From: Phycisphaerales bacterium
Lineage (GTDB): Bacteria; Planctomycetota; Phycisphaerae; Phycisphaerales; SM1A02
Direction of reading: 5' to 3'
DNA length: 35,602 nt
Assembly: GCA_029246705.1 (NCBI GenBank)
Contig: JAQWMQ010000042.1
Span: 1 to 35,602 of the forward strand
A program made the translations under genes and the position numbers. Position 1 is the first letter of the stretch; each line of letters begins with the position of its first letter. The notes under the pieces are model-generated. The model was not told the origin of the DNA and did not search any database. It worked only from the letters and a program-made list of their open reading frames with translations. Shown here piece by piece: positions 31,005-35,602 of the stretch.

Positions 31005-31589
31005 TCACGGCTGATTCATTGCAGCGAACGAATTGTTCTTCAGCCAATCGAGATAAGGGTGTTTCATCCCCACACCGGTTGCGGTCACGACGCCATCGGA
31101 GTTGATGATCACGTTCGAAGGAAAAGAACGGACTCCATAATCCCTGGCGACCGGTGTACCCGAGGGATCGAGTCCGACCATCATGTCGATATCGTTGTCG
31201 GCGAGATAGGAGCGGACCTGTTTCAGGTGGAGCACCTGGTCCTTGTTTGGATAGGTGTTGACCGCGATGACCGTAATGGGAAGTTCTTGTTGGTCTGCCC
31301 AATTGGCAAATTCATTCATGATGGGAACTTCTTGAACGCATCCAAGACACCAGGTCGTCCAGAAGTCGAGAACCACGACTCGTCCACGAAAGTCATTCAG
31401 TGAGATGGTTGTGCCGTCAATGGTGTCGAGCGTGAAATCAGGTGCGACGGAACCAATTGCGATCATCTCGACTTCATTCGATTCGATCGCGAAACTCGCG
31501 TCGACGTGCGAAGCTGTTGGCGTTCCTGAACATGCTGCGAGGGTCAGGGACATGGTTGAAATGAGAAAAACGTTGCCGAGTGAAGGCAT
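31005..31589 (-). CDS. TlpA-like thioredoxin-fold lipoprotein
   Basis: A 194-residue thiol-disulfide oxidoreductase of the TlpA/ResA kind, held in the membrane by a lipid anchor (STMSLTLAAC, Cys20). The redoxin core starts at IGSVAPDFTLDTIDGTTISL. The active site is Cys81-Leu-Gly-Cys84 in DFWTTWCLGCVQEVP, less usual than CxPC because Gly replaces the proline before the second Cys. YGVRSFPSNVIINSDG holds the cis-Pro loop (usually Pro-Thr; here Pro-Ser). It probably reduces or moves disulfides in the periplasm. GGAG eight bases upstream supports ATG 31589 over ATG 31607. AT content is visibly higher than in the housekeeping genes. Confidence 0.88.
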   Translation of the reverse strand: MPSLGNVFLISTMSLTLAACSGTPTASHVDASFAIESNEVEMIAIGSVAPDFTLDTIDGTTISLNDFRGRVVVLDFWTTWCLGCVQEVPIMNEFANWADQQELPITVIAVNTYPNKDQVLHLKQVRSYLADNDIDMMVGLDPSGTPVARDYGVRSFPSNVIINSDGVVTATGVGMKHPYLDWLKNNSFAAMNQP

Positions 31590-31597
31590 TTGAGGCG

Positions 31598-31601
31598 CTC
31601 C
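31598..31601 (-). promoter_or_regulatory. Shine-Dalgarno GGAG selecting ATG 31589
   Basis: Lies eight bases before ATG 31589 on the minus strand and inside the extension that ATG 31607 would give. Confidence 0.55.
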
Positions 31602-31714
31602 AATCATGTCATTCAGGATCCAATCGGCCCTTGGTCATCACTCATGCGTCTACCGACATGGCACGTGGTGGTTGCAGCTGGACGGGTGGGCAACATCGCT
31701 CTCGAAGGACTGGG

Positions 31715-32092
31715 TCAGCCGGTTGATCCGCTTTCTTGCAGGAGTCTTGTGAGAATTCGTTCTATTGCCTGAGGTGGTTTATCCACTGCTTGAACGATTC
31801 CTTTTCGGTCGACCAGGATCGTGTGCGGTATTCGATGGACATCGAATGACGCAAGGTCGTTCTTCCACTTCTTGTCGTCGTAGTGTTGTGGCCAGTTCAT
31901 GTCCGCACCATCGATCAGGCCGTTGCCGTTGAGATCCGCCAGGCAGAGATCGAGGTCGCACGGTCCTCAGTAGCCCAGCAGTATTGAAAGGCCTGATCCG
32001 TTGATCTTCCCGTCCCCGTCGAGACCGGGCGTCGCTGACGACATCATCCACGTTCATGAGACCGTTTTTCTGGTTCGACAGCGTCGATTCAT
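31715..32092 (-). pseudogene. Mosaic pseudogene: signal start, two dockerin repeats, TlpA C-terminal half
   Basis: One minus-strand frame broken by two TGA stops (32054-32056 and 31967-31969). It starts MNRRCRTRKT, matching the MNQRHRTRNT start of the intact gene at 33697. After the first stop come a degenerate dockerin repeat, LDGDGKINGSGLSILLGY, a TGA where the conserved Trp should be, GPCDLDLCLADLNGNGLIDG, then AD. There the dockerin stops and a thioredoxin-like C-terminal half follows: NWPQHYDDKKW, FDVHRIPHTILVDRKG, to ESGSTG. The double dockerin is spaced like that of the arylsulfotransferase-like gene. Its ribosome site is lost in the leader deletion. Dead. Confidence 0.8.
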
Positions 32093-32209
32093 GAGAAATG
32101 ACCGAGTACATGGCTGCGGCATGAAGAGGTACGCGGTCCTTCCGAATGCTTTGCACTGGATTCATGAAAAAGCGCGCGCGAGCTCGAAGGCTGGCGTGCG
32201 CTCCCCGGA
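32084..32209 (-). repeat. Duplicated leader, copy 2 (before the mosaic pseudogene)
   Basis: The first 36 bases differ at only three positions from 33749-33784. Beyond that, similarity falls to roughly 65 percent by eye but persists to a shared GGCTGGCGT...CCCCGG. It lies between the end of one dockerin-tailed gene and the start of the next, as does copy 1. The first bases overlap the pseudogene start. Confidence 0.75.
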
Positions 32210-32239
32210 AACAACAGTGTGGTGGCAGGGGGGGTGGTT

Positions 32240-33697
32240 CTACGGGCACGCTCCCCAGCTGCCGAGGATGATGGTGAGGTCGTTGCCGTCGACGATGCCG
32301 TCTTCGATGATGTCGGCGGTCGGGTCATCGGTGCCCCAGGCGCCGAGAATCAGGGTGAGTTCGTAGCCGTCGACGACACCGTCGTCGTTGAAGTCGAAGA
32401 AGCAGTCGGAGATGCAGTTGTCTCGGACGGTGTTGCCGCCGCTGTCGATCCAGTCACCATCGATCTGGTCTGGAGTGTTTTCGCAGATGGTCGTATCCGT
32501 CAGCACCGGGATGGTGCTCTGATGGTTTCCGAGCCCGGCACCGAAGAATGCCGAGTTGTTATTTTGAAGCACGCAGTTGTCCAGCGTCAGGATGCCCTCA
32601 TTTGCAGCATTGAGGATCCCGCCGCCAATGTAGTTGCTCGAGTTCCCGGTCAATGTGCAGCCATGCAAGGTCGAGCTGCCCCAAGAGGATAATCCGCCAC
32701 CCCAGTCGGCCACATTGTTCATGAATGTGCAGTCGATCAGAGTCAAGGTGGTCTCGATACCGTGCATCCCACCGCCGCTGCCGGAATCTCCTGAGGCAGA
32801 GTTTTCGGTGAATGTACAGTCGACCAGGGTTGCTGTTCCGCCAGAGCATGTGGTGCCGCCACCCCAGTCGGCCATATTGTTCCTGAACGTGCAGTTGGTC
32901 AACGTAGCAGTGCTGGAATGACTGCTGTGCAAACCGCCACCATAGTAGTTGGCGGAGTTGTCCTCAAACAGACAGTCGGTCAGTGTTGCAATGCCGCTGG
33001 AACTGTGTATTCCGCCCCCGCCATTCTGGTATGAGTACCACCCGGTAGATGTGTTGCCCCTGACGGTACAGGTATCCAGGCTCAAACTGCTTTCTTTGCC
33101 GTAGATTGCGCCGCCAGCGTATTCAGCCGAGTTGTCGTTGAAAATGCAGTACTGAAGTGTTGGGCTGCTCTCCCTGTTGAAAATGCCGCCGCCATATTCC
33201 CCCCAGTTGTTCTCGAACCTGCAGTTGATCACCGTTGGGCTGCTGGAAAAGTTGTACATGCCACCGCCGGACTCGTTGAAGGTGTCATGCCCGTCGCCGT
33301 CATAGTCAATCCAGGCGGCGAATCCATTTTCAATCGTGAAGCCCTTGATGAGGGTGTCGGCAGCCTCACCGTTGAAGCAGGCGATGCCGCGACGCGCACC
33401 CTCGCCATCGATGAACGTGACCTCGGGCCCATCACTCGAGCGCAGGGTGATCGCCTTGCCGAGCAGGTCGACGACGTGGGCAGGGTGGTCGCTCGTGTAG
33501 ACGCCGGGTGCCACGAGAATCTCATCACCATCAGAGGCATAGTCGACCGCCGCCTGGATCGAGGCGAAGTCGGCCTTGCCGTCATCGTCGACGGTGATGA
33601 CCTCGGCAAACGCGCCGGAGGCGCTGGCCCCCAGCGCGGTGAGCGAGATGATCCGCGTACACGTAAAAGTGTTTCTGGTTCGATGGCGTTGATTCAT
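32240..33697 (-). CDS. Secreted right-handed beta-helix protein with C-terminal dockerin-like repeats
   Basis: A 485-residue exported protein. The signal peptide (ISLTALGASASGAFA, cut near residue 31) is followed by VITVDDDGKADFASIQAAVD, the usual opening of pectate-lyase-like parallel beta-helix proteins. Ten or so coils follow, each with a Cys-containing strand and a GGG turn (TLTNCTFRNNMADWGGG, TLVDCTFTENSASG, TLIDCTFMNNVADWGGG). The end carries two dockerin-like repeats, FDFNDDGVVDGYELTLILGA and DGIVDGNDLTIILGSWGACP. No catalytic residues can be named; a surface polysaccharide-binding or structural role is possible. GGGGA eight bases upstream supports ATG 33697; the frame runs on to 33841 in non-homologous sequence. 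Confidence 0.9.
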   Translation of the reverse strand: MNQRHRTRNTFTCTRIISLTALGASASGAFAEVITVDDDGKADFASIQAAVDYASDGDEILVAPGVYTSDHPAHVVDLLGKAITLRSSDGPEVTFIDGEGARRGIACFNGEAADTLIKGFTIENGFAAWIDYDGDGHDTFNESGGGMYNFSSSPTVINCRFENNWGEYGGGIFNRESSPTLQYCIFNDNSAEYAGGAIYGKESSLSLDTCTVRGNTSTGWYSYQNGGGGIHSSSGIATLTDCLFEDNSANYYGGGLHSSHSSTATLTNCTFRNNMADWGGGTTCSGGTATLVDCTFTENSASGDSGSGGGMHGIETTLTLIDCTFMNNVADWGGGLSSWGSSTLHGCTLTGNSSNYIGGGILNAANEGILTLDNCVLQNNNSAFFGAGLGNHQSTIPVLTDTTICENTPDQIDGDWIDSGGNTVRDNCISDCFFDFNDDGVVDGYELTLILGAWGTDDPTADIIEDGIVDGNDLTIILGSWGACP

Positions 33698-33748
33698 GAT
33701 GTATCCCCGAGGTGTGGTGCCCCTCGAACAGCCGGGTTGACGTGCTGT

Positions 33749-33873
33749 TCGATTCGTGAGAAATGACCGAGCACAGGGCTGCGGCGGGCGGAGATACGCG
33801 GGTTTCGCGACTTCTTTGAACAGAAACATGTAAGAAAGCACCAGATTGACGGCTGGCGTTGTCTTCCCCGGTC
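33749..33873 (-). repeat. Duplicated leader, copy 1 (before the beta-helix gene)
   Basis: Intergenic partner of 32084-32209; strongest over 33749-33784. It probably carries the promoter of the beta-helix gene. About 55 bases between it and ATG 33697, including the ribosome site, are missing from copy 2. Confidence 0.75.
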
Positions 33874-33902
33874 AATGGCTTGGCCTTTGAAGTGGGGCGG
33901 CT

Positions 33903-35477
33903 CTACGGGCACAAGCCCCAGCTGCCGAGTAGCGCGGTGAGATCCGCGCCATCGATGATCCCGTCTTCATTGAGATCGCCCAGACACGGGTCCTCGGTGC
34001 AGAGGCCCCAGTTGCCGAGAAAGACCGTGAGGTCCGCGCCATCGACGATCCGGTTGCCGTCGAAGTCGCCGGTGCAGTCCGGGTAGAGCTCCAGGTACGC
34101 ACCCGGCGTGAGGTCCTTGCCGATGAACCCTGCATGGGTGTCGGGGTACCTCGGGCAGCGGAACATCTGGTTCGAGCTGCTGGTGGTGCCCTGCTGCGGA
34201 AGCTCACCCTGCATGAGTCGACCTGCCGGGGTGACCGGGCTTCGATATTCCCAGACCACGTCGCCGTCCGGCGTCATCTCCACCACGTAGCCGCGCCCAC
34301 CCGCGCAGGCCAGGGTGTTGCCGTTGGGCATGCGCGTCGCACCGGAGATGAAGCTCGAGAAGAAGTCGGTCGGAGGGTCGTAGATGAAGCAGGTGTCGGT
34401 CTTGGGTGGCCCGTAGGTGTCGTCCCCGATCAGTTCGTAGGTGCCGTCCTCGAGCAGGGGGGGCGTGATCTCCTCGACGGTCGAGTAGGTTCCTTCGGGG
34501 CGGTCGTTTCCATTGTTGTACACCGTGATGTTGCCTGCACCGGGGCGGCCTTCCGGAATCCAGAGTGCATCATGCTGGCCCCAGAGGATCTGGTCCTCCG
34601 GTCCGCCGCGGGCGTGGGCCTGGGGGTTGCCCCAACGATAGATCAGGTCGCCCGCTTCGGTCGCTGCCTCCGCGGTGCTGAGGTCATGGTCGATGATCCA
34701 GATCTCCCGGAACCGTGGTATCGAGATGAGGATCTGGTCGAGTTCCGGGTGGTAGTCGATCGAGTTTGCGTGCAGCCAGTCCGGTCGATTCGTCTGCAGG
34801 TAGTTGAAGTCGATTCGTCCCGGGTGATCCGCAGGTGCACCGTAGTCGGGCTTGCTCGGGTCATGGTCCTGCACGTGGTGGTCCCAGCTGCTCCAGGACC
34901 AGACGACCTCTCCGCTGGTCGGTCCGGTGGGCTGCACCTCCACGATGCGTTCGGCGAGAAGATGGTCGACGCCGGGGTCGACGGTTGCCGGGTCCCGACC
35001 CATCTCGATCGCTTCTTCCAGGGTGTGGTATTCCCAGGCGAGGATCAGCACGTTTCCATTCGGCATCGGTTGGATGTCATGGTGCTGCCTGGCTTCGGGG
35101 TCGTTGTAGATGAATGACCAGATGACCTCGCCATCCCAATCGAATCGTTCGACCAGGCCGCCATCACCGGGTTGTGCGATCTGCGTGCCATTCATCGGTC
35201 CGGGGTCGGATGCGCGCAGCAGTGAACCGTCATCGAGGATGTACACCATGTTTCCTGCAGGGTGGTTCGAGACCCACTGGTTGACGATCCGACCGTCATT
35301 GTCGATCAGGTAGATGTCGGCAGTCCGCAGGCCATCGACCAGGGTGTACCCGGGCTGCGTGCCTGCCTCGTGCACCAGCACCCCGACCGTGTTGCCTTCG
35401 AGTTGCCCATGTGCGGTCCCGGCCCCGCAGGAGAGCAAGCAGCATGCGATTGACAATCCACATCGAGTGTTCAGCAT
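33903..35477 (-). CDS. Secreted arylsulfotransferase-like propeller protein with dockerin-like tail
   Basis: A 524-residue exported protein (signal peptide ending CGAGTAHG, near residue 24). The body matches the ASST-type arylsulfotransferase propeller: GYTLVDGLRTADIYLIDNDG, then HHDIQPMPNGNVLILAWE, WLHANSIDYHPELDQILIS and GQHDALWIPEG. These three histidine blocks are where PAPS-independent ASST enzymes place catalytic and binding histidines, though many planctomycete homologues are untested. RMPNGNTLACAGGRGYVVEM follows. The C-terminus has two dockerin-like repeats, DFDGNRIVDGADLTVFLGNW and DLNEDGIIDGADLTALLGSW, ending GLCP. ATG 35477 is preferred over an in-frame GTG at 35510 because it begins the signal peptide. 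Confidence 0.9.
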   Translation of the reverse strand: MLNTRCGLSIACCLLSCGAGTAHGQLEGNTVGVLVHEAGTQPGYTLVDGLRTADIYLIDNDGRIVNQWVSNHPAGNMVYILDDGSLLRASDPGPMNGTQIAQPGDGGLVERFDWDGEVIWSFIYNDPEARQHHDIQPMPNGNVLILAWEYHTLEEAIEMGRDPATVDPGVDHLLAERIVEVQPTGPTSGEVVWSWSSWDHHVQDHDPSKPDYGAPADHPGRIDFNYLQTNRPDWLHANSIDYHPELDQILISIPRFREIWIIDHDLSTAEAATEAGDLIYRWGNPQAHARGGPEDQILWGQHDALWIPEGRPGAGNITVYNNGNDRPEGTYSTVEEITPPLLEDGTYELIGDDTYGPPKTDTCFIYDPPTDFFSSFISGATRMPNGNTLACAGGRGYVVEMTPDGDVVWEYRSPVTPAGRLMQGELPQQGTTSSSNQMFRCPRYPDTHAGFIGKDLTPGAYLELYPDCTGDFDGNRIVDGADLTVFLGNWGLCTEDPCLGDLNEDGIIDGADLTALLGSWGLCP

Positions 35478-35602
35478 CGTTTCATCCCGTTTTCTGCATG
35501 TCTGTCGCACCCGAGCGCATCGGGCATGTCGTGAACATCGGGCATTGTGGTCTTCCTGCTGTACAAAAGCGGTCCTGCCGGTTTCAACGCATCATCAGGG
35601 GC

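Noticed and set aside
31967-31969. TGA at a conserved Trp position as a sign of UGA recoding
   Set aside because: TGA ends many intact genes in this window and Trp is TGG elsewhere; a second TGA in the same frame and the lost ribosome site point to a pseudogene.
30627-32240. Integron or insertion sequence
   Set aside because: No attC-like repeats, transposase or terminal inverted repeats with target duplications were seen; the recombinase is a complete Xer type, not an integron integrase.
1-35602. CRISPR array or defence system
   Set aside because: No regularly spaced direct repeats were seen; the SWIM-SNF2 pair alone lacks the other genes of known helicase-containing defence islands.

Overview
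The window looks like chromosome from a marine-type planctomycete of class Phycisphaerae, order Phycisphaerales or a close relative. The evidence is indirect but consistent. The DNA is GC-rich with G/C-ending codons. Three membrane proteins share an N-terminal zinc ribbon of the form CxxCxY(D/E)LxGL...CPECG. Extracellular proteins end in the dockerin-like repeat D-x-N-x-D-G-x-V-D-G-x-D-L...LG-x-WG-x-C-P. Other markers are a tricorn-type S41 protease, a tyrosine recombinase of the Xer type and DapL-type lysine synthesis. Nothing indicates a plasmid or an intact phage.

Layout. 1-3835: purine operon with the end of purL (cut by the window edge), purQ and a zinc-ribbon membrane protein, each joined by ATGA overlaps. 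3890-7355: a Gfo/Idh/MocA dehydrogenase, endonuclease IV (nfo), a TPR lipoprotein and queF. 7356-9722: a 0.4-kb leader with a plausible sigma-70 promoter, then transketolase. 9738-15358: a degenerate esterase-fold protein, a lipoprotein, a tandem pair of zinc-ribbon/PH-like membrane proteins, rlmE, and a protein with three dockerin-like repeats but no signal peptide. 15447-17726, minus strand: dapL, a PmtA-like methyltransferase and an 82-residue small protein. 17948-22425: a giant tricorn-like protease and inorganic pyrophosphatase. 22377-26815, minus strand: SWIM-domain protein, SNF2 helicase and tRNA-Lys(TTT). 27123-30561: two lipoproteins (PD40 propeller; CsgG/TolB-N-like) and a XerC/D-type recombinase ending in a strong terminator. 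30627-35477: a decayed mosaic zone holding an RCC1-repeat tail, a xer fragment, a TlpA-like lipoprotein and a dockerin-TlpA mosaic pseudogene, followed by two intact dockerin-tailed secreted proteins (a beta-helix protein and an arylsulfotransferase-like protein).

Most of the window is housekeeping: purine synthesis, pentose phosphate metabolism, queuosine, lysine/peptidoglycan precursor, base-excision repair and rRNA methylation. The accessory part is 30.6-35.5 kb. There, gene fragments are joined at dockerin or WG motifs, a 125-bp leader is duplicated, and a xer fragment lies just past the intact xer gene. I read this as a small recombination graveyard of cell-surface gene modules. It is the most unusual part of the window. 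No CRISPR array, complete insertion sequence or recognisable defence island was seen.
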